This document shows positions 38,818 to 47,901 of a stretch of DNA of 64,000 nucleotides, piece by piece. The notes under the pieces are model-generated. The model saw only the letters and a program-made list of their open reading frames with translations, searched no databases and had not been told where the DNA came from. This DNA comes from an uncultured Candidatus Saccharibacteria bacterium (lineage in GTDB: Bacteria; Patescibacteriota; Saccharimonadia; Saccharimonadales; Saccharimonadaceae), in contig CAMZAD010000001.1 in NCBI GenBank assembly GCA_947304155.1, positions 1 to 64,000 of the forward strand, given 5' to 3'. The number at the start of each line of letters is the position of its first letter. The stretch's first letter is position 1. A program made the position numbers and the translations under genes.

Positions 38818-38850
38818 AAAAATAACAGGGAATAACAGGGGAGAATTAGA

Positions 38851-38893
38851 GTTTTCCACAGGATAGGGAAGCGGCTTGTGGAAAACTTTTTTT
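38851..38893 (+). terminator. hairpin GTTTTCCACA..TGTGGAAAAC + T-tract
   Basis: 10-bp perfect stem followed by TTTTTTT. Confidence 0.8.
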
Positions 38894-38927
38894 GTGGAAA
38901 AATCATAAAAAATGTTAAAAAAAGTCC

Positions 38928-38956
38928 TTGCAATTTATTTTTAAAATGTTTATACT
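38928..38956 (+). promoter_or_regulatory. promoter TTGCAA-N17-TATACT
   Basis: Good -35/-10 with optimal spacing upstream of a long non-coding segment. Confidence 0.65.
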
Positions 38957-38962
38957 TAAGTC

Positions 38963-39347
38963 AGTGGAAATACAATATAAAAACCCACAAACAAAAAGAA
39001 TAGATATGAATAAACAATCCGAGCGAGTTCAACAAGACTTTGAATACGAAGTCATTCGTTTGGTGAAGCAAAAGTAGCGATTCTTTTTGGCACATTAAAA
39101 AAGTTTGAGGTCGGTCAACTAGGAGTTTTGGCACGCGATTGAGGATTCGCGTAATCAAAGCCTTAGTTCTTCGTAAAAACAAAACCTCCCAATTAACTCA
39201 AAGACAACCTACACAATAATCTCTCAACTACTACAATTTATATGTTTTGCCGTAAGGCGGACCGAAATTGCAGTACTTATTGTATAGAACTTAAACAAAC
39301 ATTTTACAAAAACAAAAATGCTGAAGTTTCTAGTTGAGCGATCTCAA
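38963..39347 (+). ncRNA. candidate structured RNA upstream of rsmH
   Basis: GTTTGAG..TCAACTAG (39103-39122) pairs with CTAGTTGA..CTCAAAC (39330-39348); inner GGAGTTTTG/CAAAACCTCC, ACGCGA/TCGCGT and GCCTTA/TAAGGC. Confidence 0.5.
39006..39077 (+). CDS. 23-aa small ORF MNKQSERVQQDFEYEVIRLVKQK
   Basis: ATG ~45 nt after the predicted TSS, ends just before the structured domain; weak SD. Confidence 0.3.
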   Translation: MNKQSERVQQDFEYEVIRLVKQK

Positions 39348-39379
39348 ACGACGAAATAATCTATGTTATAATATAGGTT

Positions 39380-40279
39380 ATGGAAAAACTCCATGAACCA
39401 GTATTATGTCAGGAAGTTGTCGCAAACCTCGACCCAAAGCCTGGAGAAAGTTATCTCGATCTAACGGCAGGGTATGCAGGACATGCGAGCAAGATTTTGG
39501 CGGTGACGCAGAATTATAAAGACTCGACTCTAGTAGATAGAGACGGGTTTGCTATTGATTATTTGACGAAGAACCTTAATGGTGAAGTTGAACTAATCAG
39601 AGACGATTTTTATAATGCCGCGCTATCCAAAGTTGAGTGTGGAAAGACTTATGATATGATACTTGCGGATTTTGGAGTTTCATCTCCGCAATTAGATAAT
39701 TCTGAACGTGGTTTTTCATTCTTAAAGGAAGGCCCGCTAGATATGCGTATGGACGAAAGCCAGGCGCTATCTGCTGACACAATTGTGAATAAATGGCACC
39801 CAAGAGAACTAGAGAAAATCTTTGTAGAATACGGCGAGGAATCGCTTGGCACTGCAAAGAAACACGCAAGAGAAATTGTTGAGGGCAGGCCTTGGCATAA
39901 CACTTTAGAGCTGGCAAATGCGATTGCATTTGGTAAACATCTCTCAAAGTCCAAGGGAACGAATTGGCATGGAAAACATCCGGCAACGCAAGTTTTTCAA
40001 GCGATTAGAATTGCCGTCAATGACGAACTAGGGATTATCGAAAGGACTTTACCGCTTCTTCCGAAGTTACTAAATCCTGGTGGGCGAGTTGCGATTATAA
40101 CTTTTCACAGTCTAGAAGATAGATTGGTGAAGAAATATTTCAAGGAACACTCGACACTAGGCGAAGAGTCTGAGTTTCAAGTTATTACAAAGAATCCAAT
40201 TGTTGCAGGAGAACTGGAGTTAGTTATCAACCCCAGAGCTAGAAGCGCTAAACTTCGAGTGGCAAGAAAACGAAATTAG
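39380..40279 (+). CDS. rsmH: 16S rRNA m4C1402 methyltransferase
   Basis: HEPVLCQEVV, YLDLTAGYAGHA, LADFGVSSPQLDNSERGFSF, ITFHSLEDRLVKKYF. Confidence 0.94.
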   Translation: MEKLHEPVLCQEVVANLDPKPGESYLDLTAGYAGHASKILAVTQNYKDSTLVDRDGFAIDYLTKNLNGEVELIRDDFYNAALSKVECGKTYDMILADFGVSSPQLDNSERGFSFLKEGPLDMRMDESQALSADTIVNKWHPRELEKIFVEYGEESLGTAKKHAREIVEGRPWHNTLELANAIAFGKHLSKSKGTNWHGKHPATQVFQAIRIAVNDELGIIERTLPLLPKLLNPGGRVAIITFHSLEDRLVKKYFKEHSTLGEESEFQVITKNPIVAGELELVINPRARSAKLRVARKRN

Positions 40280-40367
40280 AGCGATCTAATGAGGTTTTTA
40301 AGATGCTTGAAATTAGCATCTAGTTTTGGTTGATAAAAATAAAAAACAAAATAAAAAGGAGGCAATT

Positions 40368-40433
40368 ATGCCAAAGCAAATCATTGTAAAAAGCAACTCT
40401 CGTGCACAACAAATCAAGGTGCACTTCTGCTAA
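40368..40433 (+). CDS. 21-aa small ORF MPKQIIVKSNSRAQQIKVHFC
   Basis: Very strong SD aaaaaggaggcaatt before ATG; stop abuts the first RNA helix. Confidence 0.55.
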   Translation: MPKQIIVKSNSRAQQIKVHFC

Positions 40434-40631
40434 TTTAGCGATTTGATTCGGGGCTTCAGCTCACGCTGGCCCCACTATGACGGGTCAAGTTCGCTAAACG
40501 AGTGAGATCCGATTTTGGTTGTGAGTTAAAACCAGGATGTTTTTTAAATATATATGACCTTCCCGGAGTTACTTTTAGAGCGATGCGGTGGTGCGGTTCT
40601 AAAAGGCTCCGGCCTAGACAAATATTTAAAA
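40434..40631 (+). ncRNA. candidate structured RNA/leader upstream of ftsL-like gene
   Basis: TTTAGCGA/TCGCTAAA; GGGGC-tt-CAGC tcac GCTG-GCCCC; ATCC..TGGTT/AACCA-GGAT; TTTAAATAT, CCGGAG, CTTTTAGA / TCTAAAAG, CTCCGG, ATATTTAAA. Confidence 0.6.
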
Positions 40632-40677
40632 CTGGTAAAACTCAAAAAATAAAAACAAAAATTTAAAGCGAGGAAAA

Positions 40678-41073
40678 ATGCGAAACGGTACTTATACTGC
40701 GAAAAGGAGAGCTGGACAGGAATGGCGCAACACATCTGGTGCGTATGGCTATAGTTCTGATTCTGGGAACGCTTTTTCTCGTAATCGAAACACAGTTAGA
40801 TTCTCTGGAAATGGAAAACTTGGAAAGCTTGCAATTTTTGGCACTTTCTTTATGATGGTATTTTTACTTGGCTTCTTCTATGTGAGCCAAAGTGCAAAGG
40901 CAACAAGCTATGATTATGAAATTTCGGCGATTGAAAGCGAGATTTCTGAGCTTGAGGCAAAGAAGGAAGACTTGGCGGTTGAACGTGCTCGCCTTACTTC
41001 AATTGCTACTTCAAATAGCTCAAAAGTGGCAGCTGCGATGGAAGATGCTCATGCGGAGGGGTACGCAGAGTAA
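40678..41073 (+). CDS. FtsL/DivIC-like single-TM coiled-coil protein
   Basis: One TM followed by coiled coil YEISAIESEISELEAKKEDLAVERARL; adjacent to rsmH. Confidence 0.55.
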   Translation: MRNGTYTAKRRAGQEWRNTSGAYGYSSDSGNAFSRNRNTVRFSGNGKLGKLAIFGTFFMMVFLLGFFYVSQSAKATSYDYEISAIESEISELEAKKEDLAVERARLTSIATSNSSKVAAAMEDAHAEGYAE

Positions 41074-41126
41074 TTGCGTAAAATCTTATAATCGCAATCT
41101 CGGCGATTTTTTGATATAATACACCT

Positions 41127-41567
41127 ATGATACATGTATGGACTGATGGAAGCGCCTCGCCGAATCCTGGGCCAGGTGGCTTTGCAGTAATTGACGAAGA
41201 AACGGGCGAGCCTTTAATCTTAGGGCGCTCGGACGATACTACTAATATCAGGATGGAAGGGGAAGCGCTCTGCGCAGCGATTGAGGCTTATCCTGAGGTG
41301 GAAATCCATACTGACTCTGAATTCTGGATTAATGTTTTGACAAAGTGGGCGCCAGCTTGGAAGAAGAATAATTGGACTAAAAAGAGTGGCGAAATCAAGA
41401 ATCTGGAACTTGTAAAAAGATTATTTGAACTCTATGAGAACGGCAATGTTTCACTCGTTTGGGTGCGCGGACATGTTGGCACAGAACTGAATGAAAAAGC
41501 AGATGAGTGGGCAAATAATGCAAGAGAGAATAAAACGTTTAAGGAATTAATAATAAAGGAAGTTTAA
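41127..41567 (+). CDS. rnhA: ribonuclease HI
   Basis: WTDGSASPNPGPGGFAVI, EGEALCAAIEAY, DSEFWINVLTKWAPAWKKNNW, VRGHVGTELNEKADEWAN. Confidence 0.93.
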   Translation: MIHVWTDGSASPNPGPGGFAVIDEETGEPLILGRSDDTTNIRMEGEALCAAIEAYPEVEIHTDSEFWINVLTKWAPAWKKNNWTKKSGEIKNLELVKRLFELYENGNVSLVWVRGHVGTELNEKADEWANNARENKTFKELIIKEV

Positions 41568-41568
41568 C

Positions 41569-42108
41569 ATGAAGAAAGTTATTGTTAAATGTAAACTAAA
41601 AAACAGAGACGAATTCGAGAAAAAGTTGACCGAAATCGACATGGATTTTATGCCAATGTATTGGCAGCACGAACGCGTCTATATTCCACGTAACTATCAA
41701 AAGAAAAGTTCTTTCCCTAGGTTGATTCTTAGAACCGAAATGAAGGCGGTTGATCGCCCAGCAAAATACGAGCTTGAGCTTCGCCGCCACATTGAGGATA
41801 CTGGTATTGATATTGTTGACACTTCAATTATTCGTGATTATTCGGAGGTAGCAAACATCATTTTACAACTTGGCTTTGAGCTTCAGAATGAGCTTTCATC
41901 ACGCCGTCAGGATTTGGTGCTCGGCAAAGGTACAAAGATGTTCCTTGATAAGGTTGATGGAATTGCCGGTTACTATGTGAAAGTTGAGGCGGAACTTGGT
42001 GAAGACGAGAAGGCTGAAGATGTGAGAAATGAAATCCTTGCAACCTTGGCAGACCTTGGTCAGGACATCTCAACAGTGGTGCTTGACACGTATTCAGAGC
42101 AAATGTAA
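41569..42108 (+). CDS. CYTH-domain protein (CyaB/triphosphatase-like)
   Basis: KYELELRRHIEDTG, ELSSRRQDLVL, FLDKVDGIAGYYVKVEAELGEDE. Confidence 0.65.
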   Translation: MKKVIVKCKLKNRDEFEKKLTEIDMDFMPMYWQHERVYIPRNYQKKSSFPRLILRTEMKAVDRPAKYELELRRHIEDTGIDIVDTSIIRDYSEVANIILQLGFELQNELSSRRQDLVLGKGTKMFLDKVDGIAGYYVKVEAELGEDEKAEDVRNEILATLADLGQDISTVVLDTYSEQM

Positions 42109-42135
42109 ACTTATTTAAGATAAATTGGAGGTAAA

Positions 42136-43149
42136 ATGTCTGAAATTACTAATTCTGAAATCAAAAAAGTGACTGATTTTGACGTTTTTCAGTGGGCGAA
42201 TGAAATTGATGAGTATAAGAATAACGTCTCTTGTGAATTGTTCTTGTTTAATAAGAATTACACACCATTTAAAGTAAGGTATTCTGATAAGTTGACTGCT
42301 TCAGTGAAGGCAATGTTTATGTCTGAGGCAATTTCTTACGTGATTAAAGAGGCGGACAAGGGCCTTGAACAACGTGAATACGAGAAGAGCGACGGGGAAG
42401 ACCGTGTAGTTTATCGTACTGACCTTGCGAATGTTGGGCGTGCTGAGACTTTGATTCATTTGATTGAGAAAGAGTATAAGGACATTGAATACTTTAATGA
42501 CGGCGGCTCTGGCTCGGAGTTTAAGAAGATTAAAGGTATTATTGCGAAGTTCTCATATCTTGGTGGTGATGAAGGCCAGAAGACATTTTACATTGCAAAG
42601 GGGATTGCTGCTTCTTCAGCACTTAAAGGTGCAACGAGCTGGGAGCTTAATGGTGAGAGTTTTGAACCATTTGCAGCTGAAATTGCAATTAAGATGCCAG
42701 AGGACAATCAGGTTGCAATTGTCGATAAGAACGTGGTGATTTTCAACCAGTCGAAATTTGAGGCTTTGTTCCAATATGACTACAAGATGCAAATGTTGGC
42801 TGACGCAAAGGCAAAGGAACTTGAAGAGAAATATAAGCTTTCGTTTGCTGAAGGTTTAACTTTGAATGGTTTACTCCAAGACAAGAAGCCACTTGTAAAG
42901 AAGTTGCAAGATATGGATATTAAAGAAGAGATGTCTCAGAAGCAATTGCTTGATTATTGCGACGAGATGCAACTTGATTTGATGTCTGATGACGATGGCT
43001 CAATCATCATTATGGACGATAAGGATTTGACTACTTTTGTGAATTTGATTAATGAGGATTACTACATTTCACCAGTGAATGGTAAGAGGTATGAGATTAA
43101 GTCCAAGAAGCTTTTGGGCGAGCCTGAAGGGGAAGCGCCAAGAGGATAA
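42136..43149 (+). CDS. possible DUF4868/KwaB-like protein
   Basis: DNQVAIVDKNVVIFNQSKFEALFQYDYKM pattern resembling DUF4868; family recalled, not searched. Confidence 0.4.
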   Translation: MSEITNSEIKKVTDFDVFQWANEIDEYKNNVSCELFLFNKNYTPFKVRYSDKLTASVKAMFMSEAISYVIKEADKGLEQREYEKSDGEDRVVYRTDLANVGRAETLIHLIEKEYKDIEYFNDGGSGSEFKKIKGIIAKFSYLGGDEGQKTFYIAKGIAASSALKGATSWELNGESFEPFAAEIAIKMPEDNQVAIVDKNVVIFNQSKFEALFQYDYKMQMLADAKAKELEEKYKLSFAEGLTLNGLLQDKKPLVKKLQDMDIKEEMSQKQLLDYCDEMQLDLMSDDDGSIIIMDDKDLTTFVNLINEDYYISPVNGKRYEIKSKKLLGEPEGEAPRG

Positions 43150-43233
43150 CGCTAATGCTTTAAAATAAGCATAAATTGTGATAAAATAGTACCTAATTTT
43201 AGGTACTATTTTTGATAGGAAAGAAAGGGGCAT

Positions 43234-45033
43234 ATGGAAGATCAAGAGAAGATTATACAAATCGCCGGGTCAATTACAGTGGACGAACTCGCAAAAGAGC
43301 TTGGTCTTTCTGTGACATCGTTAATTGGCGAACTTTTTAAAGAGGGAATCGTCGCTACAATCAATCAACGCCTTGATTTTGATACAGCATCTTTAATTAT
43401 TGAAGAGCTTGGTATTTCAAATGTGAGACTTGAAAAGAAAAACACTGCAACTCAAACTTCAGAAGCTCGTCGCGAACTTTCTGACCACGCGGTTGAACGT
43501 CCTCCAGTTGTAGCGGTGATGGGCCACGTTGACCACGGTAAAACTACGCTTCTTGATACACTTCTTAATAAGAAGACCGTTGAGGCTGAAGCGGGTGGTA
43601 TTACTCAGCACATTTCAGCTTACCAACTTGAACATGAAGGCCGTAAGATTACCTTCCTTGATACTCCAGGCCACGAAGCTTTCGCAGCAATTCGTCAACA
43701 CGGTGCTATGCTTACTGATATCGTAGTAATTGTGGTGGCAGCTGATGATGGTGTGAAGCCACAGACTGTTGAGGCAATTAAATTCGCACAGGGTGCAAAC
43801 GCAAAGATTATTGTTGCTATTAACAAGATTGACCGTGAAGGTGCAGATATCCCTCGCACAATGGCAGATCTTTCACAACATGGCCTTCAACCTGAAGAAT
43901 GGGGCGGTGACATTACCATGGTGCCAATTTCAGCAAAGCGTGGTGATAACCTCGATAAATTGCTTGATATGATTTTACTTACAGCTGACCTTGAGGAGTT
44001 GAAAGCTGATGTTGATATTCCAGCTGAAGGTCTCGTAATTGAGTCCCACATGGAAGTAGGGAAAGGTTCAGTGGTGAATTTGCTTGTGACTGGTGGTGAA
44101 CTCAAGACCGGCGAGTTCATTGTTGCTGGCTCAGCTTATGCAAAAGTTCGCACAATGGTTGACTTTAAGGGCCGTCCAAAGGGCAAGGCAACTCCTTCGA
44201 CTCCTGTGACGATTACCGGCTTTAAGGAGCTTCCAAACTTCGGTGATAGATTTGTTGAATGCCCAGACGAAAAGAGCGCAAGGAAACAAGCTCTGCTTAA
44301 CGCTCAGGGCAACTCTGATGCGCTTGCAAGCTCAAACGTGACCTCAACCGATCTTCTTCGTATGATGAACGTGGCTGATAATTCTAAGACATTTAATGTA
44401 ATTGTTAAGGGTGACGTGCTTGGTTCTGTAACTTCTGTAGTTGACTCACTTAAGATGATTGATACACATGGTGAAGTTACACTTAATATCGTTTCGACTG
44501 GTGTTGGTGATATTACAGAGAACGATATCTACATGGCAGCAGGCGACAATACTGTGATTTATGGTTTTAACGTTTCTGTTCCAACTAATATTGCAAAGAT
44601 GGCAGCACGTGATGGCGTCTCAGTAAGGAACTATCGCGTGATTTACGAGCTTTTGGATGATGCAAAGAGTTCGATGGAAGATTTGCTTGACGCTGAAGTA
44701 GTTGAAGAAGAAATTGGCGAGATGAAGATTAAGGGTGTCTTCCGTACAGAACGTACTTCAATTATCGCTGGTGGTGAAGTCCTAACAGGGAAGGTTTCAG
44801 CAAAGGTGAACGGTGCGAACGGGGAAGTGCCGGTGCTTGGGCGCGTTTATCGCAATAAAGAGTTGATTGGCGAAGTTCAGGTTGATTCAGTCCAGAAAGA
44901 GAAGATGGCAGTTGACGAACTCGTGGCTGGTGAGACCGGTGGTATCGCATTTAAGCTTGAGAAGAGAATTACGATTGAACTTGATGATAGAGTAAAATTC
45001 TTCACAAGGGAATTAAAGAAGAAACGCTTATAG
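43234..45033 (+). CDS. infB: translation initiation factor IF-2
   Basis: [39 protein letters not shown]. Confidence 0.96.
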   Translation: MEDQEKIIQIAGSITVDELAKELGLSVTSLIGELFKEGIVATINQRLDFDTASLIIEELGISNVRLEKKNTATQTSEARRELSDHAVERPPVVAVMGHVDHGKTTLLDTLLNKKTVEAEAGGITQHISAYQLEHEGRKITFLDTPGHEAFAAIRQHGAMLTDIVVIVVAADDGVKPQTVEAIKFAQGANAKIIVAINKIDREGADIPRTMADLSQHGLQPEEWGGDITMVPISAKRGDNLDKLLDMILLTADLEELKADVDIPAEGLVIESHMEVGKGSVVNLLVTGGELKTGEFIVAGSAYAKVRTMVDFKGRPKGKATPSTPVTITGFKELPNFGDRFVECPDEKSARKQALLNAQGNSDALASSNVTSTDLLRMMNVADNSKTFNVIVKGDVLGSVTSVVDSLKMIDTHGEVTLNIVSTGVGDITENDIYMAAGDNTVIYGFNVSVPTNIAKMAARDGVSVRNYRVIYELLDDAKSSMEDLLDAEVVEEEIGEMKIKGVFRTERTSIIAGGEVLTGKVSAKVNGANGEVPVLGRVYRNKELIGEVQVDSVQKEKMAVDELVAGETGGIAFKLEKRITIELDDRVKFFTRELKKKRL

Positions 45034-45050
45034 AGTTTCTTATGGGGGGA

Positions 45051-45080
45051 GAAAATCCGCATGAAAAATTGCGGATTTTT
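45051..45080 (+). terminator. intrinsic terminator after infB
   Basis: AAAATCCGC..GCGGATTTTTT. Confidence 0.85.
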
Positions 45081-45185
45081 TGTGAAATTTTTATGAATTT
45101 CTTGCGCGTTTTAGAGGGGAACTTGCTTGCGCTTATTAATTGTTTATGCTAATATTTAATTAAGTAAGAATGGTCAATATAAGAA

Positions 45186-46886
45186 ATGAAGCTTGTTGAA
45201 AAGAGAAATAAAAATTTTAAACAAATATTTTTTGGGGCTGGCGCTTTTGTCGCTATTCTTTCGTTTACAGCTTTCGCCGCAAATCTCTTTTCGCCAATTA
45301 TCTTGACTCATGCCGATAGTAGCAGCTCGACTACTGATGTTATTGTGGTGGCGGAGCCGTTCATGAGTATTAGTTATAGTTCTAGCTGTCAAGGTTATAA
45401 TTATAGTGGCTGTATTTTTACGCCTTCTTCTAGTGGTGCAACTGGGTCATACGCCGAAGAGTTTTCTATTCAAACTAATATTCGTGCTGGATATGAGGTA
45501 TATTTTTCGTCGACGGACGATAACGTAAACTTGGTTAACGTAGAAAAACCAAGTTATTATGCTGTTCCGGTATCTGGTCAAACTAAACTTGAAGAACTTC
45601 AAAATAACACATGGGGGTATTCGATGTCGTTTAAATCAGATAGGGCGGGGCTTTATAAGGACTTTAAAATGTCTGAGTCTAGCGAGGGGTTTTATCCAAT
45701 ACCCCCAATTTCTAATCCAAAAAGAGTGTATACCATAGAGAATCTTGGTGATGCTTCTAACTCAGCTAGTGCTTATAATGATGGAAAAGACAAAATTACA
45801 ACAACATATGCCGCAAGGATGGATAACAGCTTGCCATCTGGTACGTATAGAAGAGGTGTAATTTATACGGTAGTTCCACATGATGTGATAGGTGGAGAGA
45901 CGAGAACTCTCTTTGATATATCAACGTTACAAGATATGACGATAGATATTTGCAAGAATACAACTAGGCCTTATGAAAATGCTTTGACATACACAAGTTC
46001 ATATACTAAGGACAGAAATTATATTCCAAAGAAGAAGCTAGTTGATACTAGAGATAATAAGGAATATGACGTTGTAAGATATGCTGATGGTAGCTGTTGG
46101 ATGGCTCAAGAGCTTGATCTTGAATTGTCTCCATCTATGACACTTACATCAGCAGATACTAATATGAAAAATGGAAAGACCTGGACTCCAAAGAATGCTA
46201 CGACTACCGCATTGACTTCTTGGGGTGATCCAAAGGGTGATACCCTTAATACGGATTATTCAGTAAGGGTTACTACTGATGGTAAAACTGCTGTCCTATA
46301 TAATTTTTCAGCGGCAACAGCTGGCGCTGTTGGTAAGACTAATGACAAGATAGAGGAAGAGGGTGATTATGGTAGTAAAACTAGTACCATCGATCAGGAT
46401 ATTTGTCCAAAAGGCTGGCAGATGTTCGGGATAAGTAGTGAGTATGATATCTTCTTAAGAGATTATTACAATAGCGGTAACGATCTTAGTGACGTTGAGG
46501 CGTTGTTAAGGAATTCTTCTAATACGTCTAGTAGCGGTTCGCCATATTATTATGGCGGTATTTATAATAGTTTACTATCTTCTTTCTTTGATGCTCCTTT
46601 ATCATTTGTGAAGCATGGTTATATCGTGAATAATGGGGCTGATCAGGCAGTCGAACGCGACTATAATGGTACAAGAGCTATGTATTGGACCAGATCGAGT
46701 GGCTATTGTAGTAGCAGTTATGATAGCAGTACAGATTCATCTTATTGTAAGAGTTCTTTGGCGTATGTTGATCAGTCAAGCGGAAAATATTTTACCTCAT
46801 ATAGTGAGAACAGAAATACCGGGGCAGCAATACGTTGCATAGTAAAGAGGGAAAACCCACAGATATACGACAACCTAGCTCAATAA
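45186..46886 (+). CDS. secreted protein with FISUMP-type domain
   Basis: Signal sequence; LVDTRDNKEYDVVRYADGSCWMAQELDLELS and ICPKGWQMFG resemble the Fibrobacter major paralogous domain. Confidence 0.65.
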   Translation: MKLVEKRNKNFKQIFFGAGAFVAILSFTAFAANLFSPIILTHADSSSSTTDVIVVAEPFMSISYSSSCQGYNYSGCIFTPSSSGATGSYAEEFSIQTNIRAGYEVYFSSTDDNVNLVNVEKPSYYAVPVSGQTKLEELQNNTWGYSMSFKSDRAGLYKDFKMSESSEGFYPIPPISNPKRVYTIENLGDASNSASAYNDGKDKITTTYAARMDNSLPSGTYRRGVIYTVVPHDVIGGETRTLFDISTLQDMTIDICKNTTRPYENALTYTSSYTKDRNYIPKKKLVDTRDNKEYDVVRYADGSCWMAQELDLELSPSMTLTSADTNMKNGKTWTPKNATTTALTSWGDPKGDTLNTDYSVRVTTDGKTAVLYNFSAATAGAVGKTNDKIEEEGDYGSKTSTIDQDICPKGWQMFGISSEYDIFLRDYYNSGNDLSDVEALLRNSSNTSSSGSPYYYGGIYNSLLSSFFDAPLSFVKHGYIVNNGADQAVERDYNGTRAMYWTRSSGYCSSSYDSSTDSSYCKSSLAYVDQSSGKYFTSYSENRNTGAAIRCIVKRENPQIYDNLAQ

Positions 46887-46966
46887 ATTGATAAACTTGG
46901 TGGAATAATCTTGTTCGGTATTTGTTCGGTAATAGGGAAATAAGGGATTTTTAGAGAAGGAAATAA

Positions 46967-46997
46967 ATACCAGTTTTGGCGGGAAACTGGTATTTTT
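46967..46997 (+). terminator. intrinsic terminator
   Basis: ACCAGTTT..AAACTGGTATTTTT. Confidence 0.75.
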
Positions 46998-47841
46998 AAT
47001 ATAAATAAAAGATAGGGAAAAGAGAAAAAGAGAATCGCGAAAATCCGGATTTTTAGGGGTAAATTTGGGTAAAAACGCGAATTTCACAAGGAAATTTCAC
47101 AAAAGTCAAATAATTAACAGGGGTGGAGGGAAAAAGCTCTTCTCCGAACTCTTCTGGGATTTTCAGAATCGCTTTTTAAAAGTTGGATTTAATCGATAAA
47201 TATATCTGTTTTGATCTAAATGTGAAATAAAAAGACTACTAATTCTCTCTTATTTTTCTCAGAAACGATTCTGACAAAGGTTTTTAATGGATAAGTTCAC
47301 GAGCTTAGGATTAGCTGCGACTTAGGCTCCATGAATGTGATTTAGTTGGTAAATAGGAGGCGGGCCAGGGTTTATTTGGCTAGTCGGCAGGTATTTATAT
47401 ATCGGGATTTTTCTATCCGTTATGTCGTAAAATAGGTATTGTGCGACATTGGATATTTTTTGAAAAGACGATTAGTTAATCGTTGGATTTGCCAAGTTAT
47501 TTTACTAAATCGCTTATGTTTGCTACGTTTTATGTTCTTCTGGCTCGCGCCGTGCATTTCTAGGCCTAATTTTTTGGCTGGCTTATCCCCCGTTGGCTTT
47601 TTAATGATTTACAGGGGTCAGAGCTATTTTTACAGGGGTGGAACAGATTATTTATAGATATCTACCCCTGTTAATTAGATGTATTACCTCTGTTGATATT
47701 TTATAGAATTATATGAAAAATAACAGGGGAGCAACAGGGGTGGGGAAATATGGCGTCGAGTGGTCTTATAACGGTGGTGATTAAGATAACTATAGAGAGA
47801 GTGTTTAAGTACGGAAAACAGTGGCGGCACGGTCGTATACT

Positions 47842-47871
47842 AAAAAATACAAGGGAAGTATTTCCCTTGTA
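47842..47871 (-). terminator. intrinsic terminator of the coupling-protein gene
   Basis: Reverse complement ACAAGGGAAA-TAC-TTCCCTTGTATTTTTT. Confidence 0.85.
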
Positions 47872-47901
47872 TCTCTATTTCCCTCTTTCAAATTAGGAAT
47901 T

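Noticed and set aside
43182-43215. Attenuator in the infB leader
   Set aside because: The AGTACCT/AGGTACT hairpin starts right after the -10, so most of its 5' arm is upstream of the expected TSS; more likely the terminator of the preceding gene
47439-47657. 72-aa ORF in the 47 kb gap
   Set aside because: Low-complexity hydrophobic/aromatic composition, no SD, overlaps octamer motifs; likely spurious
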